Source of the DNA: Pseudomonas jinjuensis
GTDB taxonomy: Bacteria > Pseudomonadota > Gammaproteobacteria > Pseudomonadales > Pseudomonadaceae
NCBI RefSeq assembly: GCF_900103845.1
Contig: NZ_FNIJ01000004.1
Coordinates: forward strand, 62,001-126,000
DNA length: 64,000 nt
Reading direction: 5' to 3'
The notes beneath the pieces were generated by a model. The model was given only the letters and a program-made list of their open reading frames with translations. It had not been told where the DNA came from and did not search any database. How positions within the stretch are numbered: the stretch's first letter is position 1; each line of letters starts with the position of its first letter. This document shows positions 53,447-63,244 of this stretch, one piece after another. The translations under genes were made by a program, and so were the position numbers.

Positions 53447-53451
53447 GGCGC

Positions 53452-54387
53452 TTACCTCGCAGTGCTCGAAGCCACCGGGGATTCCGGCTGCAGCTTCAGG
53501 TAGAAGTAGAACAGCACCAGGGTGATGGCGATCAGCAGCGCGGCGGCGGCGCTGGCCAGGCCCCAGTTGAGGAAGGACTGCACCTGCTGGACGATGAACT
53601 CCGGCAGCATCATGTTCTGCGCCCCGCCCAGCAGCGCCGGGGTGACGTAGTAGCCGAGGGACATGACGAACACCATCAGCCCGCCGGAGAACAGACCCGG
53701 ACGGCACAGCGGCAGGAACACCCGGACGAAGTTGGTCCAGGGGCTGGCGCCGCAGATGGAGCCGGCCTGCAGCACCATCGGGTCGATGGCCGACATGGTC
53801 GCCTGCAGCGGCAGCACGATGAACGGGATCATGATGTAGCTCATGCCGATCACCACGCCGGTGAGGTTGTGCACCATCTCCAGCGGCTGGTCGATGATGC
53901 CGAGGGCCATCAGCACCTTGTTGATCACCCCGGAGGCCTGCAGCAGCACCAGCCAGGAGTAGGTGCGCGCCAGCAGGCTGGTCCACATCGACAGCAGCAC
54001 GATGTTCAGCAGCCAGCGGCCCCAGCCGCGCGGCACCAGGGTGATCACCCAGGCCAGCGGGAAGCCCAGCAGCAGGCTGATGAGGGTCACCAGGCCGCCG
54101 ACGGCGAAGGTGTTGAACAGCACGCGGGCATAGGCCGAGTTGGCGAACAGCTGTTCGTAGTTGCCCAGCCCCGGCGTGGGTTCGAGCACGCCGCGCAGCA
54201 GCAGGCCGATCAGCGGCGCGAGGAAGAACACGCCGAGGAACAGCAGGGCCGGGATCAGGTTGCGGGCACCGCGCCAGCGCAGCGCGGTCTGGTTGTCATG
54301 CTTCATCGGCGCAGCCCTGGAGTCGGCAGGGGCGCGGGACGCCCCTGCGGTGGACTTGGCCGGCGAGCCGGGCTGGAGTGCAGCCAT
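53452..54387 (-). CDS. ABC transporter permease (PotB type)
   Basis: 311 residues; ATG 54387 chosen since it follows the solute-binding protein stop by 2 bp. ATG 54414 would overlap it. A polar N-terminal stretch of about 35 residues precedes six helices. EAA loop: ICGASPWTNFVRVFLPLC. It partners the PotC-type permease. Confidence 0.9.
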   Translation of the reverse strand: MAALQPGSPAKSTAGASRAPADSRAAPMKHDNQTALRWRGARNLIPALLFLGVFFLAPLIGLLLRGVLEPTPGLGNYEQLFANSAYARVLFNTFAVGGLVTLISLLLGFPLAWVITLVPRGWGRWLLNIVLLSMWTSLLARTYSWLVLLQASGVINKVLMALGIIDQPLEMVHNLTGVVIGMSYIMIPFIVLPLQATMSAIDPMVLQAGSICGASPWTNFVRVFLPLCRPGLFSGGLMVFVMSLGYYVTPALLGGAQNMMLPEFIVQQVQSFLNWGLASAAAALLIAITLVLFYFYLKLQPESPVASSTAR

Positions 54388-54389
54388 CT

Positions 54390-55415
54390 TCACTTGACCA
54401 GCCATTCGTTCCACCGGGATGCGATCGCCGGACCGTTCTTGGCCCAGTACGCATAGTCGAGGGTGATCTGATCCTTAGCGTAGGCGGTGGGCAGGTTGGG
54501 GGCGAGATCGCCCTTGAGCTGGCTCACGCTGTCGAGGTTCACCGGGGCGTAGGCGGTGAGGTTGGCGAAATCGGCCTGGCCCTTGGCGCTGCTGGCGTTG
54601 GCCAGGAACTTCATGGCCGCGTCCTTGTTCTTCGCGCCCTTGGGAATGACCAGGAAGTCGGCCATGACCAGGTTCTGCTTCCAGCTCACGCCGACCGGCG
54701 CGCCGTCCTGCTGCAGGGCGTAGATGCGGCCGTTCCAGAACTGGCCGAGGGTCGCTTCGCCGGAAGCCAGCAGCTGCTGCGACTGGGCGCCGCCGCCCCA
54801 CCAGACGATGTCCTTCTTGATGGTGTCGAGCTTCTTGAAGGCGCGGTCCAGGTCCAGCGGGTAGAGCTTGTCGGCCGGCACGCCGTCGGCCAGCAGGGCC
54901 AGCTCCAGCACGCCGGGGCTCGGCCACTTGTAGAGGGCGCGCTTGCCGGGATAGGTGGCGGTGTCGAACAGGGCGGTCCAATCCTGCGGCTCCTTGCCGC
55001 CGGTCTTGCCCTGGTTGTAGCCGAGCACGAAGGAGAAGAAGAAGGAGCCGACGCCGTGGTCGGAGACGAAGCGCGGGTCGATGCGGTCGCGCTGGATCAC
55101 GTTGAAGTCCAGCGGCTCGAGCAGGCCCTCGGCGGCGGCACGCAGGGCGAAGTCGGCTTCGACGTCGACCACGTCCCACTGCACGTTGCCGCTTTCCACC
55201 ATGGCCTTGAGCTTGCCGTAGTCGGTGGGGCCGTCCTGCACCACGCGGATGCCGCTGGCGCTGCTGAAGGGCTCGGCCCAGGCCTGTTTCTGCGCGTCCT
55301 GCGTGGTGCCGCCCCAGCTGACGAAGCTGAGGTTGTCGGCGGCGATGGCGGCGCTGCCGCTCGCGGCCAGGAGCGCTGCGGCGAATACCGCGGTTACGCG
55401 TTTGCTGAACACCAT
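54390..55415 (-). CDS. ABC transporter solute-binding protein (PotD-like)
   Basis: 341 residues from ATG 55415, chosen because GAGGG lies eight bases upstream; ATG 55430 and 55448 are alternatives. Signal peptide (FAAALLAASGSAAIAA). The start of the mature protein, LSFVSWGGTTQDAQKQAW, is typical of the spermidine/putrescine-binding family. The aromatic VVWWGGGAQSQQ-like segment may line the pocket. First gene of the four-gene importer operon; an operator for the island's GntR regulator lies 135 bp upstream. Confidence 0.9.
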   Translation of the reverse strand: MVFSKRVTAVFAAALLAASGSAAIAADNLSFVSWGGTTQDAQKQAWAEPFSSASGIRVVQDGPTDYGKLKAMVESGNVQWDVVDVEADFALRAAAEGLLEPLDFNVIQRDRIDPRFVSDHGVGSFFFSFVLGYNQGKTGGKEPQDWTALFDTATYPGKRALYKWPSPGVLELALLADGVPADKLYPLDLDRAFKKLDTIKKDIVWWGGGAQSQQLLASGEATLGQFWNGRIYALQQDGAPVGVSWKQNLVMADFLVIPKGAKNKDAAMKFLANASSAKGQADFANLTAYAPVNLDSVSQLKGDLAPNLPTAYAKDQITLDYAYWAKNGPAIASRWNEWLVK

Positions 55416-55549
55416 CTTGCTTGCCCTCATTGTTGTGTTTGTACGCAAGCGGGCCCTGTTCTTCTTGCCCGCTTATCAGGAGCAGTGACCCCGCTTCGGC
55501 GGGGCTTCAAGGACGACCGAACTATCTCGGCCTATGGAATGGCATATTA

Positions 55550-55559
55550 TGGTATGCCA
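55550..55559. promoter_or_regulatory. GntR operator site 1 (one mismatch)
   Basis: TGGTATGCCA differs from the TGGTATACCA core of the other two sites by one base. The flanking ATTAT...A matches them on the opposite strand. It is also one arm of a larger palindrome TGGCATA-N6-TATGCCA (55540-55559). It lies upstream of the ABC importer operon. Confidence 0.65.
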
Positions 55560-55661
55560 AGAATTTTGCAAGTACCTGGCGTTGTCGTGAGGCCGGAAGC
55601 GGTGGGATGGGTGACGAGTGGTGGGATTGCGCCATCACGGACGCTGCGGCGTCCGTCTCTT

Positions 55662-55725
55662 CGCGGGCATGGCCCGCTCCTACAGGTGACGCCGGGCTTT
55701 TTGTAGGAGCGGGCCATGCCCGCGA
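55662..55725. repeat. REP pair, CATGCC family
   Basis: GCGGGCATGGCCCGCTCCTACA then TGTAGGAGCGGGCCATGCCCGCGA in inverted orientation, just before the ribBA stop. Nothing else but operator site 1 is seen in the 55416-55731 gap. Confidence 0.85.
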
Positions 55726-55731
55726 CTGGTC

Positions 55732-56841
<1,110 letters not shown>

Positions 56842-56875
56842 GGTCGTTGTCCTGGCTGGATCAAGGAAAGGTTAT

Positions 56876-56890
56876 TTGGTATACCATAAT
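56876..56890. promoter_or_regulatory. GntR operator site 2
   Basis: TTGGTATACCATAAT holds the perfect palindrome TGGTATACCA (56877-56886). It lies between the divergent ribBA-like and DUF1330 genes, 36 bp and 31 bp from their start codons, so it could repress both. Confidence 0.78.
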
Positions 56891-56920
56891 ACATGATTAA
56901 TCGAGACAACAGAGGTCAGC

Positions 56921-57211
56921 ATGAAGGCTTACTGGATCGCCCACGTCGATGTGACGGACCCGGTGCAATACAGCGAATACACCAGCCGGGCACCGGCGGC
57001 ATTCGCCAGGTATGGCGGCAGGATGCTGGCCCGCGGCGGCCGTTCGCAAGCCATGGAAGGACGGGCGACGCCCCAGCGCAGCGTGGTGATCGAGTTCGAC
57101 TCCTACGAGCAGGCGCTGGCGTGCTATCGGTCGGCGGAGTACCAGGAGGCGTGCAGCCATCGCCAGGGCGTGGCGAAGGCAGAGGTGATCATCGTGGAAG
57201 GGATCGAGTAA
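56921..57211 (+). CDS. DUF1330 protein
   Basis: 96 residues, a dimeric alpha/beta-barrel-like DUF1330 protein: KAYWIAHVDVTDPVQYSEYT, then FARYGGRMLARGG, VVIEFDSYEQALACYRS and YQEA. GAGGT lies five bases before ATG 56921. Members often accompany catabolic genes; the reaction is unknown. It is the only plus-strand gene of the island, with operator site 2 upstream. Confidence 0.87.
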   Translation: MKAYWIAHVDVTDPVQYSEYTSRAPAAFARYGGRMLARGGRSQAMEGRATPQRSVVIEFDSYEQALACYRSAEYQEACSHRQGVAKAEVIIVEGIE

Positions 57212-57219
57212 GCCGCGCT

Positions 57220-57487
57220 CTTTGTAGGAGCCAGCTTGCTGGCGATCATCCATGCCAGCCGTCGGCCCAGTGGTCGCCGGTAAATCCGGATCGCCAGCAA
57301 GCTGGCTCCTACAGGTTTGGCGTCAAGCGGGACAGGGTGCGTTATCTGCCAACCGGTGAATGCGGATCGATCGGTGCAGCACCGCTCTGCATAGGAGCCA
57401 GCTTGCTGGCGATCATCCATGCCAGCCGGCAGCTCAGTGGTCGCCGGTAAGTCCGGATCGCCAGCGAGCTGGCTCCTACAGGAATGG
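57220..57487. repeat. Tandem REP composite related to that at 50051
   Basis: Two copies (about 57224-57390 and 57391-57487) of the TAGGAGCCAGCTTGCTGGCG...CGCCAGCAAGCTGGCTCCTA pair with the GATCATCCATGCCAGCCG centre. The period is 167 rather than 187, since the first copy lacks about 20 bp of the GGCATAACGCGCC element. Confidence 0.88.
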
Positions 57488-57509
57488 TCTCCGGAGGCAG
57501 CCCCTGGGT

Positions 57510-58073
57510 TTACCGGATGAAATGGATCTTCCCGGTATCGTCATTGCCCATGTAGATGCCGTACACCCCGGCCCGGCGTTCCTCGATGTAGCGTTCGAGG
57601 ATCTGCCGGATGGCCGGGTAGTAGATGCTGTCCCAGGGAATCTCCTCGGGGGCGAAGAAGCGGTAGGCGAGGGTTTCCGGGCCGTGCTGGCCGGTCTCTT
57701 CGATCACCGTGGCGCGGAAGATGATGTACACCTCGCTGATCTTCGGCACGCTGAAGATGGAGTAGGGCGAGACGATGTCGGCGCGCACGCCGCTCTCTTC
57801 CCAGACTTCGCGCAGCGCCGCTTCCTCGGTGGTCTCGCCGCTTTCCATGAAGCCGGCGGGCAGCGTCCAGGTGCCGGGGCGCGGCGGGATGGCGCGCTGG
57901 CAGAGCAGGTACTTGCCGTCGCGCTCGATGATGCAGCCGGCGATGATCTTCGGGTTGACGTAGTGGACGTAGCCGCAACCCGCGCACACCAGTCTTTCGT
58001 GGGTGTCCCCGGGGGGACACTGGCGGCTCAGGTCGCCGCAACCACAGCCGGGACAGAAGCGCGGGTCAGGCAT
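57510..58073 (-). CDS. NUDIX hydrolase with zinc ribbon
   Basis: 187 residues. A zinc ribbon with C7, C10, C30 and C33 precedes a complete Nudix box GFMESGETTEEAALREVWEE-SGV. This two-part plan is that of the NudC/NADH-pyrophosphatase-related group, so a nucleotide cofactor is a likely substrate. It starts 4 bp after the GntR gene stop and is probably co-transcribed with it. Confidence 0.9.
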   Translation of the reverse strand: MPDPRFCPGCGCGDLSRQCPPGDTHERLVCAGCGYVHYVNPKIIAGCIIERDGKYLLCQRAIPPRPGTWTLPAGFMESGETTEEAALREVWEESGVRADIVSPYSIFSVPKISEVYIIFRATVIEETGQHGPETLAYRFFAPEEIPWDSIYYPAIRQILERYIEERRAGVYGIYMGNDDTGKIHFIR

Positions 58074-58077
58074 GGCG

Positions 58078-58830
58078 TCAGCGTCCTATGCGCGGTTCCT
58101 TGAGGGCGATGGGGGTGACGATCTCGCGCACCTTGCCGGTTTCGCCCTGCTTGGATTGGAGGTAGTCCAGCGCCACCCTGGCGGCGGCGCGGACGTGGTC
58201 CACCGAGGCCTGGTGGGCGGCCAGCGGGTCGCCGCTCTTGATCGCCTCGACGATGCGTTCCATTTCCTGGTTGCTCGCGCCGCGACGGTTCTCCTGGGAC
58301 ACCGAGGTGGCGCGCAGGTAGCTGATGCGCGCCTGCAACTGGCGCAGCTGGGTGGCGGCGACATGGTTGCCGGAGCCTTCCAGCAGCACGTCGTAGAAGC
58401 CCTGCACGGATTCCAGCACCTGCTGCAGCTCGCCTTCCTCGAGCGCCTTGCGGTTCTCTTCGAGGGCGCGTTCCAGCGCGCGGATGTCCTTGGCCTTGGC
58501 GTTGAGGGTGAACAGCTGGACGATCAGCCCTTCGAGCACGCAGCGCAGCTCGTAGATGTCGCAGGCGTCTTCCAGGGTGATGATCGCCACCCGCGGGCCC
58601 TTGGCATCGGCGAACTCCACCAGGCCCTCGGACTCCAGGTGGCGCAGGGCCTCGCGGACGGAGGTGCGGCTGACGCCGAGACGGTCGCAGAGATCGCGCT
58701 CCACCAGGCGGTCGCCGGGCAGCAACTGGAAGTTCATGATCGCGCCCCGCAGCTTGTCGAGCACGATCTCGCGCAGGGTGACGGGGTTGCGGTTGACCTT
58801 GAAGCTGTCGTCGAGGGGCAAGCGTTTCAT
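58078..58830 (-). CDS. GntR-family regulator, FCD (FadR) subgroup
   Basis: 250 residues. GntR winged helix (about 18-82; LREIVLDKLRGAIMNFQLLP and LGVSRTSVREALRHLESEG) and an FCD ligand domain with metal-type histidines (HVAATQLR, HQASVDHVRAA). FCD regulators bind GTAT-centred palindromes such as TGGTATACCA, three of which lie in this island. It likely represses the island until a pathway compound binds. Confidence 0.93.
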   Translation of the reverse strand: MKRLPLDDSFKVNRNPVTLREIVLDKLRGAIMNFQLLPGDRLVERDLCDRLGVSRTSVREALRHLESEGLVEFADAKGPRVAIITLEDACDIYELRCVLEGLIVQLFTLNAKAKDIRALERALEENRKALEEGELQQVLESVQGFYDVLLEGSGNHVAATQLRQLQARISYLRATSVSQENRRGASNQEMERIVEAIKSGDPLAAHQASVDHVRAAARVALDYLQSKQGETGKVREIVTPIALKEPRIGR

Positions 58831-58910
58831 GTAGTCCGGCTCTGCTTATGGCTGTCCGTAGGAAAAACGAAGGAGCACCAGCGGGTGCTCCATCATCGGG
58901 TTTCCGGCAA

Positions 58911-59300
58911 TCAACCCTGAGCCTCGGCATCAGCCTCGGCGAAGGCTTCGCGGGCGAGGCGGAAGCTGTCCACCGCCGCCGGCACACCACAGTAGATGCC
59001 GACTTGCAGGAGAATCTCGCGGATCTGCTCGCGGGACAGGCCGTTGCGCAGGGCGCCACGGACATGCAGCTTCAGCTCGTGGGGGCGGTTGAGTGCCGAA
59101 ATCATCGCCAAGTTTATCATGCTGCGTTCTTTCAGCGATAAGCCGTCCCGGCCCCAGACGTGGCCCCAGCAGTACTCGGTGACCAGTTCCTGCAGGGGGC
59201 GGGTGAAGTCGTCGGCGTTCTGGATCGACCTGTTCACGTAGGCCTCGCCCAGCACCTGGGTGCGGATTTCCAGGCCCTTGGCGTATTTGTCGTTGCTCAT
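58911..59300 (-). CDS. Carboxymuconolactone decarboxylase-family protein
   Basis: 129 residues from ATG 59300 (GAGGAG eight bases upstream). CMD fold: EYCWGHVWGRDGLSLKERSM, LKLHVRGALRNGLSREQIRE and VGIYCGVPAAVDSFRLA. The last GIYCGVPAA is typical of PcaC. It may decarboxylate a ring-opened lactone, but lacks an adjacent pca set. Confidence 0.9.
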   Translation of the reverse strand: MSNDKYAKGLEIRTQVLGEAYVNRSIQNADDFTRPLQELVTEYCWGHVWGRDGLSLKERSMINLAMISALNRPHELKLHVRGALRNGLSREQIREILLQVGIYCGVPAAVDSFRLAREAFAEADAEAQG

Positions 59301-59341
59301 CAGCAGGCTCCTCGCTCCTACAAAAGCGACGGGCGTCAAAT

Positions 59342-59381
59342 AAAAAAGGGACCGCTGCCGAGTGTGGAAGACAGCGGTCCC
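59342..59381 (-). terminator. Terminator after the flavin reductase gene
   Basis: Ten-bp stem GGGACCGCTG / CAGCGGTCCC with a 14-base loop; on the minus strand TTTTTTATTT follows. It ends the DUF1185-hydrolase-dehydrogenase-reductase transcript before the CMD gene. Confidence 0.9.
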
Positions 59382-59390
59382 GAGGGTGTT

Positions 59391-59876
59391 TCAGGCAATC
59401 TCCGGCAGCGCGCCGAGCTTGCCCTTGTGGTAGACCATGGGCGTCACCTCTTCCTTCGGCAGGATCAGGTTCTTCACCGCGCCGATGATGATCGCGTGGT
59501 CGCCGCCGTCGTACTCGCGCCACAGTTCGCACTCGATGATGGCGGTTGCTTTCATAAGCAGCGGGTTGCCCAGCTCGCTCAGGTGCCACTCGATGCCCTT
59601 GGCCTTGTCCTTGCCCTTCCTGGCGAAGGCGTAGGCCTCGGCCTGCTGGTCGGAGCACAGCAGGTGGATGGCGAACTGCTTGCTGTCGCGCAGGATCGGG
59701 TAGGTGTCCGAGCCGTAGTTCGGGCAGAACAGCACCAGCGCCGGGTCGATGGACAGGGCGCTGAACGCGCTGGCGGTGATTCCGACGATTTCACCATCGG
59801 CGTCCAGGGTGGTGACCACCGTGACGCCGGAGGGGAAGGAGCCCATCACTTCTTTGTAGATGCCGGGTTCGATCAT
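59391..59876 (-). CDS. Flavin reductase (RutF/HpaC family)
   Basis: 161 residues. The family start MGSFPSGVTVVTTLD, GITASAFSALSIDPALVLFC and the mid segment FAIHLLCSDQQ are present. It makes free reduced flavin for a two-component oxygenase. GAGAGGAC precedes ATG 59876. The partner oxygenase is not in the window, so I expect it near. Confidence 0.92.
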   Translation of the reverse strand: MIEPGIYKEVMGSFPSGVTVVTTLDADGEIVGITASAFSALSIDPALVLFCPNYGSDTYPILRDSKQFAIHLLCSDQQAEAYAFARKGKDKAKGIEWHLSELGNPLLMKATAIIECELWREYDGGDHAIIIGAVKNLILPKEEVTPMVYHKGKLGALPEIA

Positions 59877-59888
59877 GGCGGTGTCCTC

Positions 59889-61370
59889 TCAACGCATCAC
59901 GAAGGGGTCGGGCATGGGCGCCTGCGAGAGGTTGATCCACACCGTCTTCAGCTCGGTGTAGGCCAGCACCGAGTCGATGCCGCTCTCGCGGCCGTAGCCG
60001 CTGTTGTGGAAGCCGCCGATGGGCGCCATGGCCGAAACCGCGCGGTAGGTGTTGACCCAGATGATCCCCGAACGGATGTCGCGGGCCATGCGGTGGGCGC
60101 GGCCGAGGTCGCGGGTCCAGATGCCGGCGGCGAGGCCGAACTGGGAGTCGTTGGCCATCGCCAGCGCGTCGGCCTCGTCCTTGAAGCGGATGACCGAAGC
60201 CACCGGGCCGAAGACCTCTTCCTGCATGATCTTCATCGAGTTGCGGTCGCACTCGAACAGGGTCGGTTCGTAGTACCAGCCCTTGGCGTCGATCTGCGGA
60301 CGCTTGCCACCCATGCGCAGACGCGCGCCCTCGGCGATGGCGTCGGCCACCAGGCCTTCGACCACGGCCAGCTGCTGCGCGGTGGCCATGGGCCCCATCT
60401 CGCTGGCGTCGTCCTGCGGGTTGCCGATACGGATGCGCCGGGCGCGCTCCATCAGGCGCTCGACGAATTCGTCGTAGATCTCGTCCTGCACCAGCAGGCG
60501 CGAGCCGGCCACGCAGCTCTGCCCGGATGCGGCGTAGATGCCGGCCACGGCGCCGTTGATGGCGCTGTCCAGGTCGGCATCGGCGAAGATGATGTTGGGC
60601 GACTTGCCGCCCAGCTCCAGCGACAGCTTGGCGAAGTTCTCCGCGCTGCTGCGCACCACATGGCGCGCGGTGGCGGCGCCGCCGGTGAAGGCGATCTTGC
60701 GCACCAGCGGATGGCGGGTGAGGGCGGCGCCGGTGCTCGGGCCGTAGCCGGTGACCACGTTGACCACGCCCGCCGGGAAGCCGGCTTCGAGGGCCAGGCG
60801 CGCCAGTTCGAGGATGGTCGCGGAGGCGTGCTCGGACGGCTTCAGGACGATGGTGTTGCCGGCGGCCAGTGCCGGGGCCAGCTTGATCGCGGTGAGGTAC
60901 AGCGGGCTGTTCCACGGGATGATCCCGGCCACCACGCCCAGCGGTTCATGCACGGTGTAGGCGAACATGTCCGGCTTGTCGATCGGCAGGGTGCCGCCTT
61001 CCAGCTTGTCCGCGAGGCCCGCGGTGTAGTGGAAGAATTCCGGCAGGTAGCCGACCTGGCCGCGGGTCTCGCGGATCAGCTTGCCGTTGTCGCGGCTTTC
61101 CAGCTGGGCGAGATGCTCCCTGTTCTCGGCGATCAGGTCGCCCAGGCGGCGCAGCAGCTTGCCCCGCGCGGTAGCGCTGAGGCCGCGCCAGGCCGGATTG
61201 CCGAAGGCTTCCTGCGCGGCCTGCACGGCGCGCTCGACATCCGCCTCGTCGGCATCGGGCAGTTCCGCCCAGGGTTCGGCCAGGGCCGGGTTGAGGCTCT
61301 GGAAGGTCTTGCCGGAGAGTGCATCGACCCACTGGCCGCCGATGCACATCTGGAAACGTGCGAGCGTCAT
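59889..61370 (-). CDS. Aldehyde dehydrogenase
   Basis: 493 residues. NAD(P)-binding and catalysis: FTGGAATARHV, LELGGKSPN (glutamate) and SGQSCVAGSRLL (catalytic cysteine), and the late EEVFGPV. ATG 61370 overlaps the hydrolase stop by 4 bp. It oxidises an aldehyde formed in the pathway; the substrate is unknown. Confidence 0.95.
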   Translation of the reverse strand: MTLARFQMCIGGQWVDALSGKTFQSLNPALAEPWAELPDADEADVERAVQAAQEAFGNPAWRGLSATARGKLLRRLGDLIAENREHLAQLESRDNGKLIRETRGQVGYLPEFFHYTAGLADKLEGGTLPIDKPDMFAYTVHEPLGVVAGIIPWNSPLYLTAIKLAPALAAGNTIVLKPSEHASATILELARLALEAGFPAGVVNVVTGYGPSTGAALTRHPLVRKIAFTGGAATARHVVRSSAENFAKLSLELGGKSPNIIFADADLDSAINGAVAGIYAASGQSCVAGSRLLVQDEIYDEFVERLMERARRIRIGNPQDDASEMGPMATAQQLAVVEGLVADAIAEGARLRMGGKRPQIDAKGWYYEPTLFECDRNSMKIMQEEVFGPVASVIRFKDEADALAMANDSQFGLAAGIWTRDLGRAHRMARDIRSGIIWVNTYRAVSAMAPIGGFHNSGYGRESGIDSVLAYTELKTVWINLSQAPMPDPFVMR

Positions 61371-62200
61371 GCGACGATCCCCTTTGCTTGGTTCTGGAAG
61401 CTCTGTGCCTGCAGGAGGAAGTCCAGCAGCACCTGGTTGACCAGGCGCGGCGACTCCACCGGCATCATGTGCCGCTGTTCGTCGAGCACCGCCACCTGGG
61501 CGCCGGGAATGCGCTCGGCGAGTTGCCGGGCCATCTCGGGGGTCGAGCCGGGGTCCAGCTCGCCGGTGGCGACCAGGGTCGGCACCTTGATGCTGCCGAG
61601 GTCGTCGGCACGGTACATGTCCTGGGTGGCGAACAGCTCATAGGTAGTCAGATAGCCCTGCGGATCGTTGCTGGCAAGGGTCTGGCGGATGGCCTCGATC
61701 TGCGCCGGATTGGCCGCCTGGTACTCGCGGCTGAACCAGCGCGACAGGGCCGCCTCGGCGTTGGCGTCCGGGCCGTGCTCGGCGGCCTGGCGGGTGCGTT
61801 CGATCACCCCGGCGCGCTGCTCGGCGCTGCGGTTGAACACGCTGTTGAGGATCACCAGGCCTTCCAGGTGCTGCGGGTAGTGCAGGGCGAAGGCCCGTGC
61901 CACCAGACCGCCCATGGAGAAGCCGATCACCGTGGCCTGCCTGAGGCCCAGGTGCTCCAGCAACTCGCGCAACTGCTCGGCGTAGCCCAGCAGCCCGGTG
62001 CCCGGCTCGGGGCGCGGACTGGCGCCGTGGCCGAGCATGTCGTAGGCGATGACCTGGAACTGCGGGGCCAGGCCGACCATCTGGCCGCCCCACATTTCCT
62101 TGTTCAGGCCTACGCCGTGGATCAGCACCACGGGGTGGCCTTGGCCGGTCGCCAGATAACTGGTGCCGGCCGGTGTGCGCTCAGCGGTAAGCCGAATCAT
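61367..62200 (-). CDS. Alpha/beta hydrolase, RutD-like
   Basis: 277 residues from ATG 62200 (AGGAGC seven bases upstream). VVLIHGVGLNKEMWGGQM, nucleophile elbow GFSMGG, aspartate in ATGELDPGSTPEMA and histidine in DEQRHMMPVE. It is similar in plan to RutD and lactone hydrolases such as PcaD. The second gene of the operon that starts at 62823. Confidence 0.92.
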   Translation of the reverse strand: MIRLTAERTPAGTSYLATGQGHPVVLIHGVGLNKEMWGGQMVGLAPQFQVIAYDMLGHGASPRPEPGTGLLGYAEQLRELLEHLGLRQATVIGFSMGGLVARAFALHYPQHLEGLVILNSVFNRSAEQRAGVIERTRQAAEHGPDANAEAALSRWFSREYQAANPAQIEAIRQTLASNDPQGYLTTYELFATQDMYRADDLGSIKVPTLVATGELDPGSTPEMARQLAERIPGAQVAVLDEQRHMMPVESPRLVNQVLLDFLLQAQSFQNQAKGIVA

Positions 62201-62226
62201 GGAACGCTCCTGCACGGGCCGTGGGA

Positions 62227-62823
62227 TCACTTGGCCTGGGCCTGCTCGGCGGCCAGTTCTTCCAGATCGATGTAGCGGTTGCCGATGCGCGGGTGCAGGC
62301 GGCCACCGTCGGCGGCGCCCAGCACGATGACGATTTCGTCGGCGCGCGGTGCGTCCTCGATCTGCATTTCCAGGGTGATGTAGTGGGAACGCAGGCCCTC
62401 GTCGTCCTTGTGCATCATCGGGATCTGGATCGAGGTGCCCGGGCCGCCGCGCTTGTTGGTGAAGCTCAGGTAGCTCTTGGCGTTCACCGCCTGGCGGTAG
62501 TGGTTGCCGAAGCGCAGGGTGTGGATCACCGCGGAAGCGTGCTCGATCTCGCCATCGGCGCCGACCACGGCGGCCTTGCCATAGGCTTCGATCCGCGCTG
62601 CGCCACCGATGGCGGCGGTCAGGCGCTCGACCATCATCGCGCCGAGGTCGGAGCAGTTGGCCTTGATCTCCGGCTTGAGGTCTTCGACGAAGCCACGGCC
62701 GGCCCAGGGGTTCTTGATCACGACGGCCAGGCCGACCATGGTCACCGGCTTCTCGGCGGCCTTGCCGCCTTCGATGAAGGTCTCTTCCACGTAGCTGACG
62801 ATCTTGCGGATTTCGAAGCTCAT
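62227..62823 (-). CDS. DUF1185 (amino acid synthesis family) protein
   Basis: 198 residues from ATG 62823 (AGGAGA seven bases upstream). The family start MSFEIRKIVSYVEETFIEGG and the closing LGAADGGRLHPRIGNRY are typical. The family name is historic; its reaction is not known to me. It is usually found with hydrolase, flavin-reductase and aldehyde dehydrogenase genes as here. First gene of the catabolic operon, 38 bp after operator site 3. Confidence 0.87.
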   Translation of the reverse strand: MSFEIRKIVSYVEETFIEGGKAAEKPVTMVGLAVVIKNPWAGRGFVEDLKPEIKANCSDLGAMMVERLTAAIGGAARIEAYGKAAVVGADGEIEHASAVIHTLRFGNHYRQAVNAKSYLSFTNKRGGPGTSIQIPMMHKDDEGLRSHYITLEMQIEDAPRADEIVIVLGAADGGRLHPRIGNRYIDLEELAAEQAQAK

Positions 62824-62859
62824 TGGGGTCTCCTGGTTGGGGAAGTCTCTTGCTGTCTG

Positions 62860-62875
62860 ATGGTATACCATAATA
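62860..62875. promoter_or_regulatory. GntR operator site 3
   Basis: TGGTATACCATAATA begins at 62861; the core palindrome 62861-62870 is perfect and the flank CATAAT equals site 2. It lies just upstream of the DUF1185 operon start, in a position to block RNA polymerase. Confidence 0.78.
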
Positions 62876-63018
62876 TTGAATATGCAAGAGGCAGCTGCCA
62901 GAGGAGGGCAGACCTTGGCGACGGAAGGTCAGACGGGGGAGAAGGAATGAGCTGGAAAGGCGCGTATGGCGAAGCGGCGTTTCGCGTTCCCAGGCTCTCC
63001 GGACATTCTGCGTCCGAA

Positions 63019-63195
63019 TCGCGGGCATGGCCCGCTCTTACGGGCACGAGTGATGCGTGGAGTGGGCTTTCTGCCGGACCTGTAGGAGCGGGCCATGCCC
63101 GCGACCGGCCCCGCGCAGGACCATCACACGCATGGCGCGCTCTTGCCAAGAGCGCGAACCATCGTTCCCACGCTCCTGCGTGGGAACGCATCCCC
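63019..63195. repeat. REP pair and palindrome before the NCS1 gene
   Basis: GCGGGCATGGCCCGCTCTTACG and TGTAGGAGCGGGCCATGCCCGCGA in inverted orientation (63019-63106), then GTTCCCACGCTCCTGCGTGGGAAC (about 63164-63187) and a smaller GGACG...CGTCC element. I see no gene in 62876-63244. Confidence 0.82.
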
Positions 63196-63244
63196 GGACG
63201 CTCCTGCGTCCGAATTCGATGGGTATCGCTGCGCTCAACCCATC

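Noticed and set aside
54388-55448. Start of the solute-binding protein at 55448
   Set aside because: It has no ribosome site and would add a charged stretch ahead of the signal peptide. ATG 55415 has GAGGG eight bases upstream.
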